This document shows, piece by piece, positions 1-13,700 of a DNA stretch of 64,000 nucleotides. The stretch spans positions 1-64,000 of the forward strand of contig JAVLUZ010000704.1 in NCBI GenBank assembly GCA_036768485.1. The letters are read 5' to 3'. The notes under the pieces were generated by a model, which was not told the DNA's origin, did not search any database, and was given only the letters and a program-made list of their open reading frames with translations. Both the position numbers and the translations under genes were made by a program. Source of the stretch: Mermis nigrescens. Taxonomy: Eukaryota; Nematoda; Enoplea; Mermithida; Mermithidae. Every line of letters starts with the position of its first letter. The stretch's first letter is position 1.

Positions 1-137
1 TCAACTGCAAATAATTTACACTATTAAATGTTATTTTCAGTCAAAAATTAGCGGTCTATACTGCAAATAAGGCACAATGTAATATTCTTTGCAGTCGAAA
101 ATCAGCGGCTTAGACTGCAAATAATATCACATACTGA
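1..137. repeat. Diverged ~55-bp tandem repeat
   Basis: ACTGCAAATAA recurs at 4, 60 and 114, each followed by a related AT-rich stretch containing CAGTC(A/G)AAAAT(T/C)AGCGG. Units are 54-56 bp and clearly diverged; the array probably continues left of the window. Confidence 0.65.
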
Positions 138-1678
138 TAAGTTGCTGATAAGTTCTGTGATAAAAATCGATATCATATTCTTGATCACCGTTTAAGCATT
201 AACCACGAGTCATCAAATTTATTAAACTTTGAAAAAGTTTTCTGTATATTCTAAACAGTAGGAAGTGCCAAAATTTTTACTGTGCTGGAAACCATACACC
301 TGAATAATTAGTTGAATGTGAACCGGCTTTTTGCGGGTATACGCATAGGCGTAGCCAGGATTTTCGCCAGGGAAATCCCAAAAACATTTTCGTATCTAAA
401 AAACCCATAAAAACGTGCGGAAGCCGTCAAATAACGTGTTTTCTGGCTTTTCACATTGTCCTGCACTATTTGAGCAATAGGAAAATTTCTTCTTTGAAAT
501 TTTGTACGTTTTCGACGGGAAAAAGCTTATAACACGCCTGAAGCGCTAATGTTTTTGACTTTTCCTGCAATAAAACGATGGAAACTGCCAAAAGATAGAA
601 GAAATCTGCGCGAAGCGCCAAATTTTTTGTTTTCACGTTACAGAACAGCATCATGCAACCATATCGCTCAGTTCTTAAACGTGTCGAAATTTTTTGCAGG
701 AGGAGGAATTTCCCTCCCACCCCCACTCATTGGCTACAACAGTGGGTAAACGTATATACCTAAAAGCTAGGTTCTGACCGAAAATGGATGACAAATGTAT
801 GCTAAAAGGCGTAAAACTTTGCAGTGCACTAGGTAGTTAAGGAAAGTGTATACCTATTTTATTGCTGCATTTGACAAATCGAATTTGTTTCAAAAGCTTA
901 AACTCCTCCGGACTCGAGCCCCTGTCTCTATTGACTACAGACCTGCCTAGCAGTATTTATTTTTTGCACAGTGCAAACTTTTTATCCACATGCAAAAAAT
1001 CTTACGGATTTGCACTTGTATTTTGTGTTTCTTTTATGACATTTTAGCAATGCTCTTAGGTATCTGAATAGACTACCATTTTTTAAATTTTAATATTATT
1101 GTTATTATTATTCTAATTATTATTTTTTTTATTGATGTTGTTAAAATCGTGTAGGTAAGTATGCTAAGGTTTTTTGGCATTCGGCTCTCAGGAGGCTTGC
1201 ATAGTGTAGAAGGGGACGAGCGAAAAAATTAACCGTGCTGCCTAGTACTTTCTGCCATCACTTGCATATGCATTATAATATTAAATCGTTCACTAAGGTA
1301 TTTACCTAAAAAGAAAGTGCGAGTCTGTTCAAATAATTGTCTTATTGTCCCGTTTTGAATTAGGAGTGTTAATTTAGCAAATAGCAACGAGGCACTTTTA
1401 TTTGTGAAAACTACTTAGTAGATAAATTAAATTTTGGCATTTAATAAATGGTCTGAAAACCCTGAAAAGCAGTGTCGCTTTTCAACCGTGGACTGGGTAA
1501 AATGATGGCGGACAGCAATGTACATACCTGTTTAACAAAACTCCGTTTCTCAGTGTGAGTGCACTTCCGTCGTGTGGATTGCTAAAAATTTCAAGATTTC
1601 AGTAGGTTCGTATCAATTCGCCGTAAACACTGAAAGTAACGGCAATTATTGTTAATTGTTCAGTTTGAACGAGCAAAC
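138..1678. other. Upstream of SA: no gene recognised
   Basis: AT-rich DNA without a convincing ORF. The short open frames at 466-1047 have no family features. 340-760 looks like an old repeat and contains a GCGCGAAGCGC hairpin at about 608. The SA promoter and 5' UTR should lie in 1100-1678, but I see no certain TATA box or initiator. Confidence 0.4.
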
Positions 1679-1747
1679 ATGAAGCGTGGCAATCCAGCTT
1701 CAAGTTCGCGTCGAGATATTCCAGTTGAAGAAAATCGTTTAAAACCA
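1679..1747 (+). CDS. SA: SA exon 1 (start codon, N-terminus)
   Basis: ATG at 1679 opens [20 protein letters not shown], a short basic serine-rich tail like the starts of STAG proteins, and ends at CCA|GTAAGT, a consensus donor, in phase 0. It is the nearest plausible in-phase start upstream of the certain exons. The conserved LYxxVxxGKSxLQ helix that normally precedes WIESY is not in exon 1 or 2, so a small phase-0 exon between 1748 and 3224 may be missed. Confidence 0.65.
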
Positions 1748-4700
1748 GTAAGTGACTTAAATTCTAAGGTCTGTCTGTGTAATTGTATAGGTCAGATCAA
1801 GTTCTGGCGCCAATATTAAATCCGTAAGATGGTCTCATAAGAAAGATATTGTAGTGTTAAAGAATAACAGCTATTGCATGCTACTATGTGCATAGTAATA
1901 CTAGGTGGTTTAATAACCAAGCAATGGAGAAATTAGTTTTTCGTGTTAAAATTTTTCCTTCACGTATTTAAAATCCTTAGCTGCATAAGTTCGGGCGATA
2001 GTACAGCGATTTTGTGCGCTGTTTTAGCCTCTTCTGACAAATTTTAGCATTTCTTACAATTAAAGATGCAAAGGTTCTCAATCTCGCCGGGAAAATTTAT
2101 AATCGTTTTCTGATTTAGACTCGATTTTAAGCTTTTTATGGATAGGAATTCAATAAAAGAGGTACCTAATTTTTGAGCCGGTTTCGAAATGTCTGAATTT
2201 GTTGACTGTAATCCCAATAATTGTACAGAAGATGTGATCCATATGCTCAAAGTCACCTAGCAGTCATACATGCATTTTAGGAGGGGGAGTGAGGAGAGTA
2301 TAACTATCCGGAGGATCAAGTAGGCGGATATTGTCCGGCGATTTCAAGCCGGCGTGAAATTAACTACTCCATTTCTAAGGACAAAAGCAGTAATAATGTC
2401 TACGTTTTGCCGGCGGCCAGATTAATAATTTTATGTGCTATTTACTCAAAATGCGCCCAAAATTGTGTCAAAACGGTCTTGAAAAAATCAAAATTTGCCT
2501 CTAAGTTATTCATTATTTTATAGTTTTTAATGTTTAAAGCTATGTTATGCCGTCAAAATTACTTAAAAGCTGGTATTACCGTGTTAAAGCGATTTATACA
2601 AGGTAATTACAATTTTCGTCGTTTGTGTAACAAAAAAAGCGTGAATACTAAATTTACTTGCCTGGATTTCTTGCATTCGATCCGCCTTCTGGCGACCCTG
2701 ACCCTGTGTACGCCATCTACGCCAACAGTATTTTTTAAAATTATGAAACCTCTCTCTCACTTCCAGACATGGGCAGCATTGGAATATGGGGGAGGGTAAA
2801 ATTTTAGAGTGCCTTTTTTGGACCTGAAAGTGGTGGATAAGCGTCAAAAATCCGTTTGTCGGCTTTTCTAGCGATGCTCTGTCTTTCTAGAACGTAACAT
2901 AAACAATTTTGAAAAAATCGGAAAAGTCAGAATATACCTAGTCAAAACATGAGTATATGACGCGAAGCGTTGAAAATTTGGCATTTTTGAGCAAATAGAT
3001 AGCCTAAAAACGCTTTGAAAAACCCCTCCTCTTATCTACGAACTTTCAGGAAATTTTTGAAAACTTTTGAAAAATCGCGAATTCTGGGGAGGGTCAAAAA
3101 ATTGGGGGAGGGCAACCTCCCCCAAACCCCCAAGATCACGTACGCTTACTAAATAATAGTCTTCAATGTGGTGGGTCTATTTGGCGTAATATTATTCACT
3201 GATTCCAATTTGAAATACGCCTAGCCTGTCGCAAGTGCCTGGATCGAAAGCTACACGCAAAATCGGGACTTTGCGATATGCGACTTGGTCCAATTTTTCA
3301 TCTCCAGCTCAGGTTGCAAAGGCACCGTAGTGAGATCGCTTATTTTGAATAGCAAATATCCTGATTTGATCAGACGTATGACCGAAGAATTCGACGACGT
3401 AACACTTTTTACGCTTTCGGTTTTCTTAGATCTGCTTAAATTTTTTTGATTTGTTCCAACGTTTAAGGAAAGTGGTGATTATCCGATTATCAGTGCAAGT
3501 CCGCAATGGAAGAAATTCAGGCAGTCTTTCTGCGACTTCATTCAGGTGCCTTACTGGAAATCTAGCTTTGCTCTTAAAGCACCTTAAGCAACTTTACATT
3601 CGGTTTGAATTAGAAACAAAAACGATTTAAGGGAGAAACTTGGCAAGAAATGTATTTTCTGATCTTAAACTGGAATACTTAACCTAAAATATTAATTTTT
3701 TGGCTATAAAGATGTAACTTTTAAAACGCGTTTAAATGCATCAAAAATTTATAGCTAACGCATTTTTATTCACTGTTTCTACTATCTTATCTTTTTATCA
3801 ATTATTCTTGAGTTTTATATTGAATTTTCTTGCACGATCAAAATCGACATTTTTTCGAGCCTTCGGATGATTTGATAACATCGATTATTTAAATACTAGA
3901 CTATGAAACTAAAATTACTTTCTGCCCGAATACTATCAAAATTTGGAATAGCGTTGATTACAATTTTGAATCTTATGCAGCATATCGTGTATATAAGGAC
4001 ATACGAGTAAGCTTATATTTTCCAATCATTTTAAGCGCATGTCACTCATTCGTAGATTGCAATTTTTGCTTTGTACTTGAAGGGCATCAGTCAGGTATGC
4101 TGCGATGACGCCGCCACCATAGAGAGCTTCATAAATCCTAATAATCCTGTGCAGGCCCTGTACTGGATTCGGCCAAAGGGAGGGGGCGGACCCAACATTA
4201 AATGGTCTACATCTCGGGAAATTCGTCAGAATAGCTCGAAAAACCGCATTTTTTGACGTTTTTTGTCGGAAGATCATAAAATTCTAATTTTTCGATGAAT
4301 TTTTTCTTACTCAGTAGGCTCTAAAAAAGTGTCGATTTTCGGTCGTGCTTGAGCCAAAAATTATGGAAAATGCCTCATATGGTGCGGAGCGCCGGAAATT
4401 TGAAGAGTTTACATTAAAAGCATGCAATCCTTCCTTTTTTCGAGCATTATCTTACCTTTCATAATATTTGGGCCAAGGAAGGGGGCGCCGCCCCCCCTTC
4501 TCCTCCTGAGTACGGCCCTGATCCTGTGCACATAATAAGCCAAGATTATTCTAGTTTTAGGCGTTTCGCAGTATATCCATTATTTTTGAATGACTGATGT
4601 ATCAACATCTCGAATGCTTGCTTTGGAACATATTCAAGTGTATGACAAATTTTGGCACTATATGTACTTACATTGATTTGTGTAAGAAAATTCAAATTTA

Positions 4701-7700
4701 GAATTCAAAAAGGCTCAAGTTTTTCAGTAATCTTCGGTACTAACGTCTGCCTATCTTCCCTCATGTTTATCAGGATTAGGCTTCTTTTACTTAAGTCCTA
4801 ATTTTATCATATTCTTCGAGCTGATTCCTTTTGTATATCGTTGCATCTTTTTTCATCCAATACTCGTTTACAGCAATTAGTCTCGCAATGTCAGCTAAGC
4901 ATAATTTACGATCAATTTTTGATGGATCACGTGATCTCGCTTTTGCCCGTTATGGCCGATTCTCAGGTTCGCGCATTTCGCCATACTGGAACGCTCGCCG
5001 GTAGGTTATGGTTAATGTGGGAGTGTTTAATGTGTTTAAAGACAGTTTTACGGTTGAATTCTACCCGTCCTTGCTCACAAAATAATGTGTCTAAATGTAA
5101 CAAATTAAGAAATTTGGCTCGTTTTATTCGACTAGCTCTTATTCGATTAGTTGATTTTAATCCTTTTCGACTAACTAGCTGGACAAATTGAAGTCGTGCA
5201 TGAATTTATTTTAAAACTTTATATTACTGTGTAAAATTTAGCATATGGAACACTATTGTAAAGCGATGTGTGAGTGAAAATTTAAATTATGTGGCGCACG
5301 TTGCGTATACCGGCGTGTCCGTTCAGTTTTGAATCGGAAGTAAAAGAAAATACGTAATTGGTCTAATTTTCTGGAATGTTTTATTAGTTTACAATAGGCA
5401 TGCACAACATAGAAATTCTCAAGGGCTAACATTTTTGCCTTTTTTGAAAAAAACATCGTTTTTCGGCATTTTCTGACGATGCTCTATCTTTCTAAAGCAT
5501 AAAAACAAAAGTTTCGGACAAAAAATTTAAAAATTTGAATAAATTGAAAAAATATTGTCAAAAAATAGTATATGGGGTGACGCGCCGAAAATTTGACTCT
5601 TTTGAGGGAGCAGGTAGCTAGAAACGCTTAAAACGGACCATTCTCTACGAATTTTTCGAAAACCTTGGGAAAATCGTGAATTCTGGGGTGCTTAAAAATA
5701 GTGTGAAAACTTTTCTGGGGTGAAACCATACCAAGCTCCTTAATATCATGTACGGTTTACACCAGAATCGGCAATTTGTCTAAGCATGCGGAATATTAAA
5801 CAAATAAGGGAAATATCCGGCTATTCATTTTGACGAGTTTACTTCATATTCTTCCGTTTGACAGTCGGTTTATTGTATAATTTTTCGTCAGGAATGATTG
5901 AAAGCTTTTTGACGAAAGATTCGGAAGTGCACTTGGGGCGGATTTAAAGGGGCGGGGGAGGGGGCGGCCGCCCTCTCCCATCGGCCAAAAATGTTTGGCG
6001 ATATATTTAAAGAATGGATATGCAATTTGCCATGATTTTCGGCCGTCAGTGACCATAATTTCTCAAATTTTTCTGGCGCTACGCGCCGGATGATACCTAA
6101 TAATGACATTTATTTACTTTTTTGGCGACCTGAAAGCCATTTTGTGTTCATGTAGGTTTCAAAACAATTTCAACAGCAGAGACTGCTATTTTTGCATAGT
6201 TTTCTTCTATGTATTTTCAATTAAAAATTTCGTTGTTTCGCATCATATGGATAAATACAGGAAATCAAGCAGTAAATCATGCTTCTAGACGTCTATCCAC
6301 CTTAATTTCACAAATATTCCGGCGCTTCGCGCCGGATTTTTGTTAAAGTCAAAGAAATTTAATGATTTTTTCGCACAAAATTGTCGAAAATTTTAAAATT
6401 TTAAGAAAAATATCGCGTCAAAAGTGATTTTAAGTAAAAGCATACATACAATGTAAAACACCAAAAAACGCTATTTAGCGCGTTAAGGGCAAATTTTTGG
6501 ACCTATTTCTGACTGTTTTTGGAAAAGTTGGGATACCGCCCCCACCCCCTACCCCCTTAGGAAAATCCTAGATCCGCCACTGTACATAAGTACTGAAAAT
6601 AAGGAAAAACTTCATCGTATTTCGAATTTTTTTGGGCTATAGTAAGTAACACCTAATATTTGGGTACCTACTTAAAGCAATTGACTCGAGAAAAGGTGTA
6701 GTATGAAATGCCTCGTTTATCTTTTTTGTGTGAAAAGTGTAAAGTGAACAGCAATCCGCGTTTAACGTTATAGAGCAAAAAATGTAAAATGAAAAAAATC
6801 TGCAATAGTGATTTTTTTAATCATTTTTTTAAATGAATACATCAGTGAAAAAAACGAGGCCAAATGAAGTCGTTCTCTATTTTCTTGTTTTTCTTTCCTT
6901 TTTAAATTGAATATTTGCCTATTTTCTGCAATTAGCTATGAAATTAATGACGGCGTTGGTCGACGCGGCTGTGAAGTTGCTGCAGAATTTAGATAAAACT
7001 GCTCGGCAGCTCGAAACAGAAAATATGAAACCGCGGAAGGGCAACGAAAAGCTTGATTTGTTGAATCAAAACAAAGTCGAGGTACATACATATAAAGCTT
7101 ACTGCACCGTAAACGCTTCCATTAGCTCAAAAATTTGTTTTTCCCACCTCTATTTGGGAATAACGACTAATTCTTCATTTTTTACCTTTTTCCTAGTATA
7201 TTTTTCTGTGTTTTTATTTATGGCCATTTCTTTTATTCATTTGAATAAATTCGTTTTCGGATGTCATCTTTGATTAAGTACGCTGTAATCTGATAAATAA
7301 ATTTCATTCATAAATAATAATTCTAATTTTAATCTAATAAATAAAAATTTTAAAATCTGATAATTGTTGGTAGAACAGTAGTAGTATGCTACAAAAACAA
7401 CGGAAAGGTAGGAGAAAGTATGCTGTCAGCGAATGTTTCGTGAGATGCTAGTGTTTTGGCCTAAGAGATCATATTTTTTAAATATTGTAAAATTATAATT
7501 ATAATATTATAATTATATTATCTATTCGACTTTATATTATCTTTTTATATTTCTATGAATTTTATATTGTATTTTTCTATTTTTTTTATGTTTTCAATCT
7601 TATTTTCTAGCAGTCATTTTTTTGATGCAAACGCACTATTTAACTGTAATATACTAGGCTTCTTGAAAAGTTTTGAGTCTGTTGTATAACAAGCAACAAT

Positions 7701-10700
7701 TTTCATAAATTTTCAAAATTTCGAAATTTTATTTTTTACAATCCTTTCTTGATTGTTTGCTCTATTATTATATTCAATTTAAAAAATCTTTTGAATTTTC
7801 ATTTTTTTATTCAGAATTTTTATGTTTCAATTTTTAGCTGAATTTTCCACTTAAAAATTGTTTATTATTTTCAGTTCGAACAGTGCTTAGAAGAATTGCG
7901 AAACATGCTGGCTTACGTATTTAAGAGCGTTTTCGTCCATCGCTATAGGTAAACTCGTACATTTGTGCATATTTAGGTCCTGCTAAAGAAAATTATTATC
8001 ACTGATAACAAAAGCCGGATTAAAATACAGTCGGACGCGGCTATAAGGCTTTCCGGCCTATGAGACGCAAAAACCTCTGGTCCCAGCTGTCACCAAATAG
8101 GTCACGCCCGGAAGTGATCAATATATAATAATCGTAATAATATGTATAATATACTTTTTCATACTAGGTTGCTCCGCGTGTCTATTTGCACGTCTGTCGG
8201 GTCCTTTATAATAAAAGGTACTATCCGCTAAGATCAATATACACTTAACCCACTTACGGGCCGACCATAAGTTCGCTGTATAGCCACCAGCTCGGACTGA
8301 GCTGTCTTATGCGAGCCATGCAGCAAATATATTGACGCGCATACACGTATACAAAACCGGTACTATTGGGCGAACCCAATAGCCTTTATCAGCGTTGACT
8401 CCTCACTTAGCACTTTTACGTGCTGAGAGCTCGGACCAGTTCCCTTCAGATTTTATGTCTTCAATATATGCGTTGAATTGCTGTTGTTCTAACGTGCGCA
8501 TCAGGTGTCAATAGATTACTCTAGTAGTGTGTCGTTTTTTTACCTGACACAGCCATCCATAATGCATCAAGATATATTATAAACTCGGCTATTATACTAT
8601 AAGACGCAGATGACCTGCTCCCTCTGCATACACTCAATACATACAAAGCAAGGTCTATAAGACGCGGGCAACTTGGCTATAAGACGCGACCACTTCAACT
8701 AATCAATACATAAATGTCTGTGGACAAAGGTGAAATTCAATATGTTTTTTCTGTAAACAAGGTTACAAGTGTCAAGTGCAATGTGTGAATGTTTGTCTGC
8801 GTTCAGTATCGATGTCGTCTTTTGTTTAGTTTAGTCTACTAGTGCACATATTGCATGTCATGAATAATGATTGAAACAAGCTTCGATAACAGATTATTTC
8901 CATTGAACTCCTTACCGAGTACGTTCTTCTTCCAAGTAACATAACCTTGCTTACGGATATACTTGCTAGTAAAAACTGCTAATAATCCCTTATTCACGCA
9001 CTCATTGTCAAAAATTTGACTTCGTGATTCGGCCAGAGAGAGACCGACTACTCTTGAATCTTTTTCTTTCGTTATGTACTGCTAACATGCTACATATATA
9101 CATAATGTACGTACTACAGCATATTCGTATTCCTTCAATTCTGGTTAAAACTGGAATACTTTAAATTTATATTCACTACATGCTTACATATATGTAAGAG
9201 CTTGAAATTTTGTGGTTTAGTAATGGGCAGTCGCCCATATTCGAATAAGAAAGATAGTAAACGACATATGTATGTACGTAAATGTCTTACATGCAACGAG
9301 AAACAGGGGACAGGGGGATCCTCCACCCGGAGTCGGTTATCCCCTATCCTCCAAAGTCAGAATTGACTGCCGATCTGCCCCCGATATTTGTTGAAATCTT
9401 GCGTTTTTAGGCATTCCCACGGTTTTTTTCCACCAGTTTTGGCCAAAAATCGACGTTTAATTTCTTCCCACCCTAAAAATCGTCGGGAACCTCCCTCCCA
9501 AAATTTCGAGCCATATTCAAAAACACCCAATTTTTGCGCACTTGTACAAAAATAGTACTTATTTTTTTGATTATAGGTAACTGATTAAGCTCCTGTTTAT
9601 AACTCACTAATAATGTCTAACTGCCACATTAAGTAATTAAGGTGCAGGCCTATCCATGCGGATTAAACACACATAGTTGCATACATTAATTGCAAAAAAG
9701 CCAAAAATTTGACGTTTACTCGTACTTCTGAGACGCAAGATTCAAATTCAGGGACTGGGGGAGGGTAGGGTTGTTAATCGTTATAATAACGTCAGTTGCT
9801 GGATAATGAACCGTTCTTCTTGCAACTTTGGTGGAATATTTTTCGCAGTGAAAGAATGTTTTGATCATTCTCATCAGAGCGAAAAATCAGAAAAAATGTT
9901 AATTCCTTTTTTGACCTTTATTAATGCCAATAGATTTTAGACTGCATTTTTAGCTTCAGCACAAAATTCTCTGCCAGAGTGTGTAAAGAATACAAAAACT
10001 TATGAGGAATGTTATGCTAAAAAATACGTTTTAAAAATTATTGATATTTAAATGACGTTAACGTTTAACAACGCTAGAGGAGGGGCCCCTTCTCGCGTGT
10101 ATTTGATACATATCGTCGCCTTAGAGTACAGTTTTAACTGATCTTTTTTGTTGCAGAGACGTTGTCCCGGATATACGTTGCATTTGCATTAGTGAACTCG
10201 GAATTTGGATGAGCAAATTTCCGCAAATGTTTTTGGACGATTCGTACCTGAAATACATTGGGTGGACTTTACACGATAAAGTATTTCGTTTTCGGCTTTT
10301 CGAAACCTTCATTCGTTGCTTAATTTTTTGATTTTTTCCTGCCCTTGTAGGTTGGCGAGGTTAGATTGAAATGCTTGCAAACTTTGTTGCCTTTGTACGA
10401 GGATGAACAGCTTGGAAGCAAAATGGAACTGTTTACCAATAAGTTTAAAGTGATTTTACGGTTTTTTGTACTCTATTAATTTCTTGTAGTTTACAAATCT
10501 ATAATAAATAGCAAAATATGATAAAATAAAATACATGTGCATAATATGTTCATTTGTAGTTCTTTCCAAGTTATCGTTGGTGTTGTTGTTGTTGTTATAT
10601 TATTATTATTATTATTATTCACTTCGTTCAACTCTTTTAATTGTTTTTTGCTTCAATGTGATATATTGAACCGTTCAACAATAGTGTTGTCGCAGGCTCG

Positions 10701-13700
10701 TATTGTTAGCATGACATTGGATAAAGAACCAGAGGCTGCCGTTTACGCCGTAAAACTAATTACGCTGCTAGCCAAGTAATTATTTCATTATGTATATGAA
10801 TATTATATCGTACTGCGTGAATTAAGTAGCATTAATTAAGCAATTAATATCGATACGCCAGGGCGTAGGACGGGAAAAGTAACATGCGAATAATTTTCAT
10901 ATTTTAAATATAAAAATATAAAAACATTCCCTTAAAAATACAATATATGCATCGGATGAATTGGAGTAAATGCAGTTAAACAATGAGTGTATGGTGTGAA
11001 CTGTCGACAATTTGACTATGTAGAGCCAAAAGGTTCCTAAAAACGCTTAAAACACTATCTTTCCGACGTTTTTTTGAAAATCAGAAATTCCGGGGGCGAA
11101 AACCTTTTTGGGGACTTGGGCATACATGTAGCGGCTCGAAGTTTTGTTGGAGATCCCCGTCTTTTCGAGGGGATTTGTTAATGACCTCCAATTTTAGTAA
11201 AAGATGTTAAAAAGGCACCTGAAAATGGCCAAAAACAAAGTTCATCAAAAATAGAGGGGGGGGGGTGAATGACCTCCAAAGTTTTGGCAAAAAATGTCGG
11301 AAAAGCACATAAAAATGGCTAAAAACCACAAAGTTTTCACTAGAAGTCGGGAGGGTTGAAAATTTTCTAGACTTCTGTGGAGATGGGAAACGACCAACTT
11401 TAAGAATGGATCCCCATCCCCCTGTGGGTAAAACCATACACGTACATACATACATAACAGCTAGAATTTCGGGTGGAGTTTTCAACCATTTCTAGTTATA
11501 GGGCTGGGGTAAATTACCTCCGATTTTTGGCCAAAAATGGCAAAAAAGCAGTCAAAAATAATTAAAAAATTAACACATTTTTTTCACTGAAAACCGGAGG
11601 GAGTCAAAAATTCTGACTTTGGGGGGAAGGGGGACGATTAACTTCGGGCTCTCTACATGTTTGGAGTGGCTGTGAAACTATACATATAACAGTTCAAAAT
11701 TTCAGGTGGGATCCTAATTCATTTTTAGGAAAGGATTGAATGACCTCTAATTATTGGCCAAAAATAGCAAAAAATACCTACATATAAATGGTTTAAAAAA
11801 TGCAATTTTCTAAAAAAACTTGGGGTTCAAAGATTTTCTGGCCTTGGTAAGACGGTAGAATTACCAAGTCTCTGGGGATCCCTATCCTCCTGTTTCAGAC
11901 GCAGCAACCATCCCTTTTCAAGATCATACATACAGGCACGTAGCTGGCCGTCCTATTTTCGGAGACCAACACCAATTTTGGGGCATCAAGCCCAAAAAGG
12001 CGAAAAATAGCACAAAATAACGTTTAAAAAGTTTTATTTTTCCGATTTTTTATGAATTTCGGGGCTCCGAACTTCCTTCCCCTTATTTCCACCAGAGATA
12101 CTTGCCTGCATACATATAGGTATATGTACATATGTAAGTGTATGTATGTTTCTAACAGGCATTATCGCGATGTCTTGACGGACAAAGAATGCGAATCGAT
12201 TTACGAATTGGTCTACGCGTCGCACAGGCCTTTGGCTGTGGCGGCTGGCGAATTTTTGAACGCCCGGCTCTTTTTTCCCGCGCAAAACGCGGCCGTCGTA
12301 ATGAACGGCAAAACGAGAAGAGGCAAACCGAGGTCGCACAATACGCCGTTGATTCGCGATTTATTGCTTTTCTATACGGAAAGTGACGTAAGAGTGTCAT
12401 ATTTTCCTAATTTTCCTGGCCGGGGAACCCCTTCAAAAATTTCGAGCTGTTACATGTATGGCCGTCTCCTACTCCTTCAGAGCCGGAAAATTTTTTTGAC
12501 CTTCCCTCCGATTTTTTGGAAAAAAATGGAATTTTTCGGCTGTTTCTAGCTGTTTTTGACCGTTTTTGGTAAAAAAAAACTGGAGGTCATCTACCCCCTC
12601 CCCTAAAAATGGCCGGGAATCTCCCTCCCAAAATTTCGAGCTCGTTATGTGTATGGGTTATCCCCTCACTCCTACCCCCCTCTCTACATGTGTGCACATG
12701 GGCATTGGGTGAGAGGTATATTACCCCTACCCACTGTTTTCTTTTTTGTACAGAAAATTTCGATTTTTTTGTACAATCGAAAATCGGCCGAAAACTGCCT
12801 ATACTTTGTATACAAAGATGTACAAGGATCGCTCCGAAATCTTTGTACGAGCCTCAAAATCTTTGTCCTGTACAAAAATAAAAACAGTGCCCCTACCTAA
12901 GGTTTCGGAAAATCAGAAACGTTCCTAAAAAAATTCTTGCACAAAAACAATGATCACGATTTACTATGTGACCATTATAGGGTTTTTTATTTGATCCGGC
13001 TACCTCCACCAAACATGTAAACACCAGGCATGCGCATTAACGAAATTCTGGGGGTCCAATGGGGCCAAAGTGCCGAAAAGTACATAGCACCAAAACTTAA
13101 ATTCTGGGGATTTATCGTTTTTTGGGTCCTCAGATTCTTGGGCTCCAGATCCCCTAGACCTCCCCTCACGCTCTTGTGTGGTATCGAAACTAGAAATTAA
13201 GGGAGGGAGGTCGCCGACTATTTTCAGAGGAGGGGGTAAATGTTTTTTTGCAAAAAAAAGAGTAAAAAACACCTAAAAATGGCCAAAATAAGCAAGTTTT
13301 TGTTATAAACGGGGGTCATTATGACTTTGGGGGTCGGGTGGCTTCGAGTGGGGAACCCTCATATGTTTCTATTATGTTACGTGTCTTGCCACCCTAATTG
13401 TTTACAAACTTGTGTATTTTGTGCAAGAGTACACGGTTATTGATGAAAAAATTTTGAAATTTGTGTGAAGAAAAGCCAATTTGTCATTCGTATTAGTAAA
13501 AATGTTCATGGATGAAATTGAAAATGATTTATTTGTAAGTAGTTAGCACAAGATCTGATATTACTGCGTAGGATCGTTCTAGGCGTTGTTTTGGGCTAAA
13601 CTTAGTTAATTATGCAGTCTTGTTGGGCTCTTGTTGCTTTTAGCGTCTTATGTCTTACCGCAATGCTTTTCTTTTCTTTTAATTTTTATTGAAGACTGAA

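Noticed and set aside
466..1047. Three short open frames of 61-86 codons upstream of SA
   Set aside because: They overlap on opposite strands in AT-rich repeat-like DNA and have no domain or codon-use signal.
2170..2256. Possible missing SA exon reading [11 protein letters not shown]
   Set aside because: It faintly resembles the helix before WIESY, but it has no acceptable donor and the resemblance is weak.
8840..9260. Possible element around repeated ATGTACGTA/ATATGTA motifs
   Set aside because: Simple alternating AT/GT sequence; I could not define ends or a second copy.
12609..13272. Overlapping open frames on both strands (60-90 codons)
   Set aside because: They lie across families B and F and adjacent repeat DNA; the frames follow the repeats, and no protein family is suggested.
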